Shown here piece by piece: positions 1 to 6,860 of a DNA stretch of 14,171 nt (position 1 is the first letter of the stretch; every line of letters starts with the position of its first letter). The notes under the pieces were generated by a model. That model searched no databases and was not told the origin of the DNA. It worked only from the letters and a program-made list of their open reading frames with translations. The stretch comes from an uncultured Anaerotruncus sp. Lineage in GTDB: Bacteria; Bacillota; Clostridia; Oscillospirales; Ruminococcaceae. The stretch spans positions 1 through 14,171 of the forward strand of contig NZ_CABUCJ010000063.1 in assembly GCF_902490045.1 (NCBI RefSeq). The letters run 5' to 3'. The position numbers were made by a program, and so were the translations under genes.

Positions 1-589
1 GCACCGCGGCAAGGTCGTGGGAGATCAGCAGAACGGACATGCCCCGTTCCCGCCGCAGACGGAGGAAGAGGTTTAAAATCTGCGCGCGCACCGACATGTC
101 GAGCGAGGCGGCGGGTTCGTCGGCAAGCAGAAGGTCGGGGTCGGGCGCGAGCGCCCGCGCCACGGCGATCCGCTGCTGCTGCCCGCCCGAGAGGTCGCCC
201 GGATAACAGCCGGCGAGCTCTTCGCCGAGGCCGACCAGCCCGAGCAATTCACGCGCTTTTTTCCTGCGTTCGGCGCGCCCGCCCCGGCGCAGGATTTCGA
301 GCGGCTCGCAGATCAGCTCTTCGGCGGTCATGCGCGGATTGAGGGAGCCGGACGCGTCCTGGAAGATCATCTGGAAGCTCCCCGCGAGACGGATCTCGCC
401 GCCGTCCGGGCGGTAGAGCCCCGCGGCGCAGCGGGCCACGGTCGATTTTCCCGAGCCGCTCTCCCCGACAAGCCCGAAGAGCTCCCCGCGCCCGATCGAA
501 AAGGACACGCCGTCGACCGCGCGGATCTCCGCGCCGCGCGATAAAAACCGCTTTTGCAGACCACACACCTCGAGCAGCGGCTCATCCAT
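1..589 (-). CDS. Opp/Dpp/Nik-type ABC transporter ATP-binding protein (OppF/NikE position), C-terminus cut by window edge
   Basis: This is the second ATPase of a peptide/nickel-family ABC importer, acting on the cytoplasmic face of the membrane with its partner ATPase encoded just upstream. The 196 visible residues hold Walker A GESGSGKST (about 42-50), a Q-loop glutamine near 77 (IFQDASGSLNP), the signature LSGGQQQR (133-140), Walker B LLLADEP (153-159) and the H-loop histidine in ISHDL (about 191). The ATG at 587-589 overlaps the end of the upstream ATPase gene by 8 nt (ATGGATGA), with an AAAGGTGG ribosome site about 10 nt upstream, so the two are translationally coupled. The segment between Walker A and the Q-loop is about 20 residues shorter than in typical OppF/DppF proteins. 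The C-terminal part, including any oligopeptide-type C-terminal domain, lies outside the window. The family is certain; the substrate is not. Confidence 0.93.
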   Translation of the reverse strand, partial: MDEPLLEVCGLQKRFLSRGAEIRAVDGVSFSIGRGELFGLVGESGSGKSTVARCAAGLYRPDGGEIRLAGSFQMIFQDASGSLNPRMTAEELICEPLEILRRGGRAERRKKARELLGLVGLGEELAGCYPGDLSGGQQQRIAVARALAPDPDLLLADEPAASLDMSVRAQILNLFLRLRRERGMSVLLISHDLAAV

Positions 590-1604
590 CGGAGGTCACC
601 CACCTTTCTCCCGCCCAGGCGGGCGGGTCCACGCGCGGCGCGTCGGGATGCAGCAGCCAGGAGGCGGCGCAGTGGGTGTCTGATACCCGGAAGAGGGGCG
701 GCTCCTCCCGCCAGTCGACGCCCAGCGCCCAGGGATTGCGCGGGGCAAACGCGTCCCCGGCGGGAGGATTGAGCAGGTCGGGCGGCGCGCCGGGGATGCT
801 GCAGAGCTCCCCCGTGCCATCCGGGGAGGGAATCGAAGCGAGCAGCCCCCAGGTGTAGGGATGCCTCGGGTCGTGAAAAATCTCCTCCGCAGTGCCGATT
901 TCGACGAGCTTCCCCGCGTACATGACGGCGACGCGCCCGGCGATCCGCGCCGCCGCGCCGAGGTCGTGGGTGATAAAGAGGATCGCAACGCCCGTCTTCC
1001 GCTGGATTTCCCCCAGCAGGGCGAGCAGCTGCGCCTGCACGGTCGCGTCGAGCGCGGTGGTCGGCTCATCGGCGACGAGCAGCTTCGGGCCGCAGGCGAG
1101 CGCCGACGCGAGCACGCAGCGCTGGAGCATCCCGCCCGAGAACCGGTGCGGATAGTCGCCGTACCGCCGTGCGGGGTCGGGGATGCCGGTCAGGGCCATC
1201 AGCTCGACCGCCCGCGCCTTCGCCCCGGCGCGGGAGATTCCGCCGTGCGCGCGGGCGGCGCGGGCGATCTGCTTTCCCACCGGCAGGGAGGGATTGAAGG
1301 CGGACATCGGGTTTTGCAGGACGAGCGCGATCTCCTTCCCGCGGATTCCCTCGAGCTCCCGCTCTCCCATCGCGGCGAGGTCCCGCCCCGCGTAGAGGAT
1401 GCTTCCGCCCGCAACGCGCCCCCGGTGGGGCAGCAGGCCCAGCAGGCTCTTGCAGAGCACCGATTTGCCGCAGCCGCTCTCCCCCACGACCGCAAGCGTC
1501 TCCCCCGCGCAGAGGGAGAAGGAGACGCCGCGCACCGCCTGGATGATGCCGCGCGGAGCGTCAAACGCGATTTTCAAATCCCGCACCTCGAGCAGCGCGT
1601 CCAT
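582..1604 (-). CDS. Opp/Dpp/Nik-type ABC transporter ATP-binding protein (OppD/NikD position)
   Basis: First ATPase of the importer, predicted to form a heterodimer with the next gene's product and power uptake. In 340 residues it shows Walker A GESGCGKS (41-48), the Q-loop LQNPMSAFNP (about 96-105), signature FSGGMLQR (155-162), Walker B LLVADEP (175-181), H-loop ITHDL (H213) and the oligo_HPY-type C-terminus beginning DPRHPYTWGLL (about 245-255). The ATG at 1602-1604 is preferred over the one at 1608-1610, because the AAAGGGG ribosome site sits about 7 nt before the former and directly abuts the latter. The binding-protein gene stops 13 nt upstream. In the C-terminal domain, where DppD/OppD relatives usually carry several cysteines, this protein reads GDAFAPRNPWALGVDW, so most of those cysteines are replaced; one remains in DTHCAAS. 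The family is certain; the transported ligand is inferred from context only. Confidence 0.94.
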   Translation of the reverse strand: MDALLEVRDLKIAFDAPRGIIQAVRGVSFSLCAGETLAVVGESGCGKSVLCKSLLGLLPHRGRVAGGSILYAGRDLAAMGERELEGIRGKEIALVLQNPMSAFNPSLPVGKQIARAARAHGGISRAGAKARAVELMALTGIPDPARRYGDYPHRFSGGMLQRCVLASALACGPKLLVADEPTTALDATVQAQLLALLGEIQRKTGVAILFITHDLGAAARIAGRVAVMYAGKLVEIGTAEEIFHDPRHPYTWGLLASIPSPDGTGELCSIPGAPPDLLNPPAGDAFAPRNPWALGVDWREEPPLFRVSDTHCAASWLLHPDAPRVDPPAWAGERWVTSDG

Positions 1605-1617
1605 GATCATTCCCCTT

Positions 1618-3162
1618 TCAGGCGAGCGTCCAGTCCACGACGTTCCAGAAGATTCCCACCCCGTGATGCCCGAGCACCGTCTCGGGCGCGATTCCCCGCA
1701 CCCGGTCCTTCACGACGTAGACCGCGTCGGCGTAGGCCAGGAAGGTGTAGGGCAAATCATCGGTCAGCGCCTCCTGGAACGCCTGGTAGTATTTCATCCG
1801 GTCAGCGGAGACGTCGGTGCCGCGCGCCCTGCCGAGCAGGTCGTCCACGCGCGGGTTGGAGTAGTTCCCATAGTTGGCGGCCTGCCCGGTCCCGAACACC
1901 TTGTAGGTGTGGTCGTCGGGGTCGAAGGGGCTTCCCCAGCCGATCAGATAGGCGGCCTGTCCCGCCCAGTCAATCTCGGAATCGATCGAGACGGTCACGT
2001 CCGCGCCGGCCTCTGAGAACTGCTGCGCGCAGATGTTCGCCATGTCGACGCGTACCGGGTCCCCCTCGGGGCAGTGGATCGTAAAGGCCAGCCGGTCGCC
2101 GTCCTTTTGGTAGACGCCGTCGGCGCCCTGCTCCCAGCCCGCCGCCTCGAGCATCGCGCGGGTCTTGACCGGGTCGTACTGGAACTTTTCGACGGCTGGA
2201 TTGTTGTAGGGCCCGGATTGGAGGGGCGAATAGGCGGACTGGCCCCTGCCGAGCAGGACGCTGTCGACGATCGCCTGCCGGTCGACCGCGTAGCTCAGCG
2301 CGTTGGGCAGCTCGCGGTATTTGGCAAAGAGCGGATGGCTGAAGTTGTAGAGGACCCCGCGATAGTCGGAGGTCTTCATGTCGCAGACCGTAAAGCCCTC
2401 CGCACCCTCGAACGACCGGGCGTCCTGCGGGGAAACCTGCGCGAGATCGAGCTCCCCCGAGCGCAGCTGCATGGCGCGCGCCTTCTCGTCGGGCACGATT
2501 TTGAAGATGATCCGCCCGATTTTCGGCGCGCCCGCGTAGTAATCGGGATTGCGCTCGAGCAGGATGCTCTGCCCCGCGTCCCACGAGACGAATTGATAGG
2601 GGCCGGTCCCGACCGGTGCCTGGTTGAAGGGGTCGGTGACGAGGTCCTTTCCCTCGAGCAGATGCTTCGGCAGGATGCCGATCGCGAGGTAATCGAGCAT
2701 CGCGGCGTTGGGAGAAGAAAGGGTGATCTGCACCGTATGGTCGCCGGGGGTTTCAATCGCGGCGATGTCCTCGTAGTTGGAGGCGATCTCCGAGAGGTTT
2801 TCGGGGTCGAGGATCGCTTCCAGCGTGAACTTTACGTCGGCGGAGGTAAACGGTTCGCCGTCGTGCCATTTGACCCCCTTCCGGAGCGTAAAGGTATAGG
2901 TGAGGCTGTCGCGGTCGTATTCCCACTTTTCCGCCAGCCCGGGGATGATCCGGTTTTCCCCGTCACGGGCGGTCAGTCCCGAAAAGAGCAGCAGGTTCAC
3001 TTCCCCGTGCTCATAGAGCGCGGGGTTGATGCTCGTATAATCCCCGCTGCCATAGACGAGGGTCGTCTCTTCCAGTTCCCCGCCCGCCGCGCCGCAGCCA
3101 GACAGCAGAAAGAGGACCGCCGCCAGCAGGACGGCCAGAAGGCGCGTTACAGGTTGCTGCAT
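1618..3162 (-). CDS. Extracytoplasmic solute-binding lipoprotein, family 5 (peptide/nickel type)
   Basis: Captures the ligand outside the cell and delivers it to the two permeases encoded upstream. The 514-residue length is normal for family 5 (SBP_bac_5: OppA, DppA, NikA). The N-terminus is a lipoprotein signal: a hydrophobic run of about residues 7-20 and lipobox LLSGC with the lipidated cysteine at C23. Family hallmarks follow: GLAEKWEYD, the KWHDGEPFTSADVKF block, VGTGPYQF and the ERNPDYY block. The C-terminus carries an adjacent histidine pair (H499-H500, GHHGVGIFWN), which could contact a metal complex, but this is speculative. The start overlaps the end of the second permease gene by 16 nt and has a GGAGGG site about 9 nt upstream. 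The divergent lar genes point to nickel; a peptide, another organic solute or a LarA-type substrate remain possible. Confidence 0.9.
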   Translation of the reverse strand: MQQPVTRLLAVLLAAVLFLLSGCGAAGGELEETTLVYGSGDYTSINPALYEHGEVNLLLFSGLTARDGENRIIPGLAEKWEYDRDSLTYTFTLRKGVKWHDGEPFTSADVKFTLEAILDPENLSEIASNYEDIAAIETPGDHTVQITLSSPNAAMLDYLAIGILPKHLLEGKDLVTDPFNQAPVGTGPYQFVSWDAGQSILLERNPDYYAGAPKIGRIIFKIVPDEKARAMQLRSGELDLAQVSPQDARSFEGAEGFTVCDMKTSDYRGVLYNFSHPLFAKYRELPNALSYAVDRQAIVDSVLLGRGQSAYSPLQSGPYNNPAVEKFQYDPVKTRAMLEAAGWEQGADGVYQKDGDRLAFTIHCPEGDPVRVDMANICAQQFSEAGADVTVSIDSEIDWAGQAAYLIGWGSPFDPDDHTYKVFGTGQAANYGNYSNPRVDDLLGRARGTDVSADRMKYYQAFQEALTDDLPYTFLAYADAVYVVKDRVRGIAPETVLGHHGVGIFWNVVDWTLA

Positions 3163-4037
3163 GATTTGTTACCCTCCCTGCGGATGTAATTTCCGATGTC
3201 GGTGATGGAGACGAGCGTTGTGATCAAAAAGACGCCCGGGATGACGATAACCCACCAGCTCCCCGACAGGAGCGCCCGGTCGGCCTGGGAGAGCAGGCTC
3301 CCCCACGAGACGTCGCCGACCGGCAGGCCGAGCCCCAAAAAGCTGAGGGTTGATTCGGTCGCGATCGCGGCGCTGATGTTGGTGACGACCATGAACATGA
3401 GGGGGGAAAGGAGGTTCGGCAACAGGTGCCGCCGCAGAATGTGCCAGAAACCCGCCTTCATCGTGCGCGCCGCGAGGACGTAGGCGCTGTGCCGCAGCCT
3501 GCGCACCTCCCCGCGCACGACCTGCGCCATCTGCATCCAGCCTGTCGCGCCGACGACCAGCGCGATGCCGGCCGGGCTTTGGCGTCCGATGACCGCCTGT
3601 AAAAAGATGACGAGCAGGATGGACGGCACCGAGAGGGAAAGCTCGATAAAGCGCATCATCGCGGCGTCGGCTTTTACGGGAGCGACCCCGCTGACGCTGC
3701 CGTAGAGCAGGGCGATCGCGGTGGAGACCGCGGCCGCGAGGCACCCCACGAAGAGGGAGACCCGGCCCCCGTGCCAGATCATGGAGAAGAGGTCCCGTCC
3801 CATCGGGTCGGTGCCGAACCAGAAGTCCGCCGAGGGCGGCGCGCCGATGTGCGAAAGGTCGAGGTATCCGGGGTCGCGCGGCGCGAGCGCGTCCGCGAGG
3901 ACGCAGCCCAGCAGGACCAGCCCGAGCAGGCAGATCGCGGCCCACGGCCGTTTGGCGCGCGGCTTCGGGGGCAGGAGCGGCGGGGCCGCGCCGGCGGGCG
4001 CGGGCGCAAAGGAGAAGTCTCCCGGCAAAAAGTTCAT
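3147..4037 (-). CDS. ABC transporter permease, OppC/DppC/NikC-type
   Basis: Second membrane subunit of the importer, 296 residues. A proline- and alanine-rich cytoplasmic N-terminus (about residues 1-30) leads into the first membrane helix (AAICLLGLVLLGCVLAD), followed by the short extracytoplasmic OppC N-terminal type segment ending in FWFGTDPMGRDLFS, a hallmark of DppC/NikC proteins. Several more hydrophobic helices follow. The cytoplasmic EAA-type coupling loop is visible in the stretch with EVRRLRHSAYVLAARTM. Near the end, TLSFLGLGLP and the WWVIVIPG region match the family. The ATG overlaps the first permease's TGA in an ATGA junction, and its own stop lies inside the binding-protein gene, so all three are translationally linked. 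Length and domain order are normal and no defect is visible. Confidence 0.94.
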   Translation of the reverse strand: MNFLPGDFSFAPAPAGAAPPLLPPKPRAKRPWAAICLLGLVLLGCVLADALAPRDPGYLDLSHIGAPPSADFWFGTDPMGRDLFSMIWHGGRVSLFVGCLAAAVSTAIALLYGSVSGVAPVKADAAMMRFIELSLSVPSILLVIFLQAVIGRQSPAGIALVVGATGWMQMAQVVRGEVRRLRHSAYVLAARTMKAGFWHILRRHLLPNLLSPLMFMVVTNISAAIATESTLSFLGLGLPVGDVSWGSLLSQADRALLSGSWWVIVIPGVFLITTLVSITDIGNYIRREGNKSCSNL

Positions 4038-5011
4038 CGCGCGCCCCTCCCCCTCATGCGCGGGTCGAGCGCCCCGCCCAGCGCCCGCGCCGCCATGCCC
4101 GCGAGCATGACGACCGCGCCGGTGATGAGGCAGAGGACGAGCAGCATGTTGTAGTCGTGGTATTTCGCGCTTTCAAAACAGAGTGTGCCCAGCCCGGGAT
4201 AGGAAAACACCTTTTCCACAATGTAGGTGCCCCCCAGGATGTGCGGGATCGACACCGCCATCAGCCCGAAATAGGAGGGCAGGACGTTGCGCAGGCACTG
4301 GGTAAAGAGGATTTTGCGGCGGCTGAGTCCCTCCGCGCGGCAGAGCAGGACATAGTCCTGCCGCACCTCGTCGAGCAGGCGGTTTCGGATAAGGCAGGCG
4401 TAGTACCAGAGGTGCCCGAGCACCAGCACGGCGAGCGGCAGGATGAGGTGGCGCAGGCGCCCCAAAAGGTCGTTCGGCCTGCCGATGTCGTAGGCCCCGC
4501 TCGAGGGCAGCAGCCCCAGTTCGACGCTGAACAGCAGGATCAGCAGAAGCGCCAGCCAGAAGGAGGGGATGCATCCGGTCACGGTGCCGATCCGCCGGAC
4601 GGCGCGGTCGGCGGGCGAATCCTCCCGCAGCGCGCAGAAGGCCCCCAGCAGCAGCGCCAGCCCGAAGGTGGACAGGTAGGCGGTCACGCCGAGCAGCAGG
4701 GTGTTCCCATAGACGCCGCCGATCACCGTCATCACATCCCGCTTATACTGGAAGGAGACGCCAAAGTCGCCCCGGAGCGCGTTTTTGAGCCACACGCCGT
4801 ACTGCACGATGATCGGGCGGTCCAGTCCGAGCCGGTCGAGCGCGTCGGCGCGTTCGGATTCGCTGAGCCGTTCCGCGCTCTCGCCGTAGTAGGAGCGCAG
4901 CGGGTCGCCGGGCGAAAGCCGCGAAAGGTAAAAAACCGCGAGCGAAAGCAGGAGCAGCGCCAGCACAAACCCCAGCGTCCGCCTGGCCGCGTTTTTCGCC
5001 GCGCGTTTCAT
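4034..5011 (-). CDS. ABC transporter permease, OppB/DppB/NikB-type
   Basis: First gene of the importer operon and first membrane subunit, 325 residues. It starts with a short basic leader (MKRAAKNAARR) and a hydrophobic helix, then the periplasmic-facing SRLSPGDPLRSYYG segment typical of the B-type permeases. The WLKNALRGDFGVSF block, the EAA-type loop EVRQDYVLLCRAEGLSRR and the late VEKVFSYPGLG motif are all family signatures. The frame stays open upstream to 5170, but the ATG at 5009-5011 is the right start: GGAGGGGGAGAAGGA lies directly before it, the protein then has normal family length, and the extra upstream codons would run through a terminator hairpin in the leader. The operon is driven by the promoter at 5173-5201 and appears to be controlled by leader attenuation. 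Confidence 0.94.
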   Translation of the reverse strand: MKRAAKNAARRTLGFVLALLLLSLAVFYLSRLSPGDPLRSYYGESAERLSESERADALDRLGLDRPIIVQYGVWLKNALRGDFGVSFQYKRDVMTVIGGVYGNTLLLGVTAYLSTFGLALLLGAFCALREDSPADRAVRRIGTVTGCIPSFWLALLLILLFSVELGLLPSSGAYDIGRPNDLLGRLRHLILPLAVLVLGHLWYYACLIRNRLLDEVRQDYVLLCRAEGLSRRKILFTQCLRNVLPSYFGLMAVSIPHILGGTYIVEKVFSYPGLGTLCFESAKYHDYNMLLVLCLITGAVVMLAGMAARALGGALDPRMRGRGAR

Positions 5012-5040
5012 TCCTTCTCCCCCTCCGCTGAATTTGACGT

Positions 5041-5093
5041 AAAAGAAAAAACCATGAAAAATCCCCCGCGCCATACGCGGGAAAATCTTCATG
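5041..5093 (-). terminator. Intrinsic terminator/attenuator in the 5' leader of the importer operon
   Basis: On the minus strand, arms at 5093-5076 and 5070-5053 can form an 18-bp stem with a single T-T mismatch and a few G-T pairs, closed by the 5-nt loop TATGG; the upper part is CCCGCG/CGCGGG. It is followed directly by G and then TTTTTTCTTTT (5051-5041). It lies after the promoter and about 30-40 nt before the permease start codon. A terminator there makes sense only as a conditional attenuator. Confidence 0.82.
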
Positions 5094-5167
5094 ATTTCTT
5101 TCGTCAAATCGTCTGTAATGCCTGCCGTCCCTTCGTGGGCGGCATACGCGTCCGCTTCTGCGGACCT
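5094..5167 (-). ncRNA. Structured 5' leader of the importer operon, candidate metal- or metabolite-sensing riboswitch (class unknown)
   Basis: Between the predicted transcription start (about 5167) and the attenuator stem, the minus-strand RNA can form three hairpins. The first is GTCCGC-AGAA-GCGGAC (5165-5150). The second is GCCG-CCC, loop ACGAA, GGG-A-CGGC (5143-5124), which competes with an outer ATGCC/GGCAT pairing (5145-5141 with 5122-5118). The third is GATTT/AAATC (5110-5093), which abuts the attenuator. Competing pairings upstream of a terminator are what a transcriptional riboswitch looks like. I compared it from memory with NiCo, cobalamin, guanidine, T-box, glycine, THF and c-di-GMP classes and found no convincing match. 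A protein-controlled attenuator is the alternative. Confidence 0.5.
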
Positions 5168-5172
5168 CACTA

Positions 5173-5201
5173 AGAATAACCGAACGAAGGAGATTTGTCA
5201 A
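5173..5201 (-). promoter_or_regulatory. Sigma-A-type promoter for the importer operon
   Basis: On the minus strand TTGACA (5201-5196), a 17-nt spacer and TATTCT (5178-5173) form a near-consensus housekeeping promoter. Transcription should begin near 5167, immediately before the first leader hairpin. The -35 hexamer lies within the inverted repeat shared with the divergent lar promoter. Confidence 0.85.
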
Positions 5202-5221
5202 GCCGCCGCGATTGACAAATC
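5192..5221. promoter_or_regulatory. 30-bp inverted repeat containing both divergent -35 boxes, candidate operator
   Basis: GATTTGTCAA (5192-5201) and TTGACAAATC (5212-5221) are perfect 10-bp inverted arms separated by 10 bp of GC-rich spacer, with arm centres two helical turns apart. Each arm contains one -35 hexamer, which explains six of the ten matched positions; the remaining AATC extension is extra symmetry. A dimeric regulator bound here could switch both operons together. No regulator gene is present in the window. Confidence 0.5.
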
Positions 5222-5240
5222 GGTTCCGTTATTGTAAACT
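5212..5240 (+). promoter_or_regulatory. Sigma-A-type promoter for larEBC
   Basis: TTGACA (5212-5217), a 17-nt spacer and TAAACT (5235-5240) form a strong housekeeping promoter on the plus strand. Transcription should start near 5246-5248, at the foot of the first leader hairpin. The -35 box mirrors that of the importer promoter. Confidence 0.85.
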
Positions 5241-5243
5241 GGT

Positions 5244-5295
5244 AGCGCACGGGAAGTGCGCTGTCTGTGGTCAAGCCACGGAATAAACTGCCAGA
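5244..5295 (+). ncRNA. Structured 5' leader of larEBC, candidate riboswitch or attenuation control (class unknown)
   Basis: Two clean hairpins lie between the predicted transcription start and the leader terminator: AGCGCAC, loop GGGAA, GTGCGCT (5244-5262) and TCTGTGG, loop TCAAG, CCACGGA (5264-5282), followed by a short single-stranded ATAAACTGCCAG linker. GGTAG (5241-5245) could also pair with CTGCC (5288-5292) to close a three-way junction, but it falls in or before the predicted start site, so this depends on the true 5' end. I do not recognise the motif. The placement before a terminator suggests sensing of nickel, NPN or a substrate, which is inference. Confidence 0.45.
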
Positions 5296-5322
5296 AGGCT
5301 CACGCTTCGTGAGCCTTTTTTT
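5295..5322 (+). terminator. Intrinsic terminator/attenuator in the larE leader
   Basis: AGGCTCACG (5296-5304), loop CTT and CGTGAGCCT (5308-5316) make a perfect stem followed by a run of seven T (5316-5322). It sits between the promoter and larE, whose GGAGGG ribosome site (5330-5335) comes next. No gene ends here that would need terminating, so it is best read as a conditional attenuator. Confidence 0.85.
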
Positions 5323-5342
5323 GTCGACAGGAGGGCTTTTGG

Positions 5343-6089
5343 ATGCCTCTCGAATCCTTTTTTTCCACACATCCGCGGGTCGCGGTCGCGTTTTCCGGCG
5401 GGGTGGATTCCGCCTACCTGCTCCACGCCGCCAGGGCGGCGGGCTGCGATGCGTCCGCCTACTTTTTGAAAACGCCCTTCCAGCCCCGGTTCGAGCTCGA
5501 GGACGCCCAAAAGCTCACGGCCCGGCTCGGCATGCCGCTGCACATCGTCGAATACGATGTGCTCGGGGTTCCCGGGGTGGCGGAGAACGGTCCGCTGCGC
5601 TGCTATCACTGCAAACGCGCGCTCTTCACCCGGCTGTGGCAGGCAGCGCGCGCAGATGGGTTCGAGGTGCTCTGCGACGGCACAAACGCCTCGGACGACG
5701 GCGGCGACCGTCCGGGTATGAAGGCGCTCGCGGAGCTCGGGGTGCGCTCCCCCCTGCGGGAGGCGGGCCTCTCCAAGCCGGAAATCCGGCGGCTCTCCCG
5801 CGAGGCGGGGCTCTTCACCCACAATAAACCCGCCTACGCCTGCCTCGCGACCCGGATTCCCGCCGGCACGCCGATCACCCCCGGCCTGCTGGAAAAGACC
5901 GAACGCGCTGAAAACGCCCTCTTTTCCCTCGGGTTCACCGATTTTCGGGTGCGGCATTACGGCGGCGCGGCGCGCGTCCAGCTCCCGGAGGAGCAGCTTC
6001 CCCGCGCGCTTTCGGCGCGTCGGGAAATCCTGGACGCGCTGTCCCCCGATTTTGACGCGGTACTGCTCGATTTGCAGCCGCGCGGTTAA
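5343..6089 (+). CDS. larE: ATP-dependent sacrificial sulfur transferase LarE
   Basis: LarE adenylylates the carboxylates of pyridinium-3,5-dicarboxylate mononucleotide, made by LarB, and converts them to thiocarboxylates in nickel-pincer nucleotide (NPN) synthesis. The 248-residue protein is a PP-loop ATP pyrophosphatase: VAFSGGVDS (about 15-23) is the ATP-binding loop. C167 in YACLATRIPAGTPIT corresponds in context to the cysteine that donates its own sulfur in the Lactiplantibacillus enzyme. Two more cysteines, C87 and C90 (RCYHCK), are present; some LarE homologs instead use cysteine-bound iron-sulfur clusters to supply sulfur, and the sequence alone does not settle which applies. The ATG has a GGAGGG site 7 nt upstream. 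It is the first gene of larEBC, behind an attenuated leader; larB follows after 12 nt. Confidence 0.93.
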   Translation: MPLESFFSTHPRVAVAFSGGVDSAYLLHAARAAGCDASAYFLKTPFQPRFELEDAQKLTARLGMPLHIVEYDVLGVPGVAENGPLRCYHCKRALFTRLWQAARADGFEVLCDGTNASDDGGDRPGMKALAELGVRSPLREAGLSKPEIRRLSREAGLFTHNKPAYACLATRIPAGTPITPGLLEKTERAENALFSLGFTDFRVRHYGGAARVQLPEEQLPRALSARREILDALSPDFDAVLLDLQPRG

Positions 6090-6101
6090 GGAGACGACTT
6101 G

Positions 6102-6860
6102 ATGGAACAGGACCGGATTTTACAGATTTTGCAGCAGGTTAAAATGGGGGCGCTCTCCCCCGAGCAGGCGATGCTGGACCTGAAGATGTGCCCGTTTGAA
6201 GACTTGGGCTACGCGAAGGTGGACCACCACCGCGCGCTTCGCCAGGGCGTCCCGGAGGTCGTCTTCGGCAGCGGCAAGACGCCCGCGCAGATCGTTGGCA
6301 TCACCCGCTCGATGACGGCGCGCGGCGGCAGCGTGCTCATCACGCGCCTCTCCCCCGACAAGGCCGAAGCGGTCGCGGAGGAAATCGCGATCAGCTACGA
6401 CCCCGTCTCCCGCATCGCGATCGCCGGGGAACGCCCCGTGCCCGACGCCAAGGGGCATATCGTCGTCGCGACGGGCGGCACGAGCGACATCCCCGTCGCG
6501 GAGGAGGCCGCCGTCACAGCCGAAGCGCTCGGCAACCCGGTGGAGCGGCTCTACGACGTGGGGGTCGCGGGGCTGCACCGGCTGCTCGCGAAGCTGGACG
6601 TGCTCATGGGCGCCCGCGTGGTCGTCGCCGTCGCGGGCATGGAGGGGGCGCTCGCCAGCGTGATCGGCGGGCTGTGCGACTGCCCGGTCATCGCCGTGCC
6701 CACAAGCATCGGCTACGGCGCGAATTTCGGCGGGCTCTCCGCCCTGCTCTCGATGCTCAATTCCTGCGCGAGCGGCGTGTCGGTCGTCAACATCGACAAC
6801 GGCTTCGGCGCGGGCTATCTCGCCAGCATGATCAATCACATGGGAGGGACGAATTCATGA
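6102..6860 (+). CDS. larB: Pyridinium-3,5-biscarboxylic acid mononucleotide synthase LarB
   Basis: LarB carboxylates nicotinic acid adenine dinucleotide at C5 and hydrolyses its phosphoanhydride, producing the dicarboxylated mononucleotide used by LarE; this is the first step of NPN synthesis. The 252-residue protein has the PurE/NCAIR-mutase-like C-terminal half of the family: VVATGGTSDIPVAEEA (about 121-136), YDVGVAGLHRLL (151-162), VAGMEGALASVIGGL (177-191), and the glycine-rich TSIGYGANFGG and VNIDNGFGAGYLA blocks near the end. The ATG at 6102 is chosen over the adjacent TTG at 6099 because AAGGAG (6088-6093) then lies 8 nt away. The ribosome site overlaps the larE stop codon, and the larB TGA overlaps the larC ATG. 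Confidence 0.94.
   Translation: MEQDRILQILQQVKMGALSPEQAMLDLKMCPFEDLGYAKVDHHRALRQGVPEVVFGSGKTPAQIVGITRSMTARGGSVLITRLSPDKAEAVAEEIAISYDPVSRIAIAGERPVPDAKGHIVVATGGTSDIPVAEEAAVTAEALGNPVERLYDVGVAGLHRLLAKLDVLMGARVVVAVAGMEGALASVIGGLCDCPVIAVPTSIGYGANFGGLSALLSMLNSCASGVSVVNIDNGFGAGYLASMINHMGGTNS

Noticed and set aside
5094..5167. Importer leader as a canonical NiCo (czcD) riboswitch
   Set aside because: The context is tempting and a GCAGGCA-like stretch occurs, but I cannot place the four-way junction and its repeated conserved G-rich linkers. It is left as an unassigned leader, pending a covariance-model search.
5012..5170. Upstream extension of the first permease by 53 codons
   Set aside because: It would translate through the leader hairpins and the attenuator, has no ribosome site, and the internal ATG at 5011 has an excellent one and gives the normal family length.
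5170..5370. Minus-strand ORF of 66 codons across the divergent promoter region
   Set aside because: It overlaps both promoters and the larE start, has no recognisable protein features, and its apparent coding arises from the open frame opposite structured RNA.
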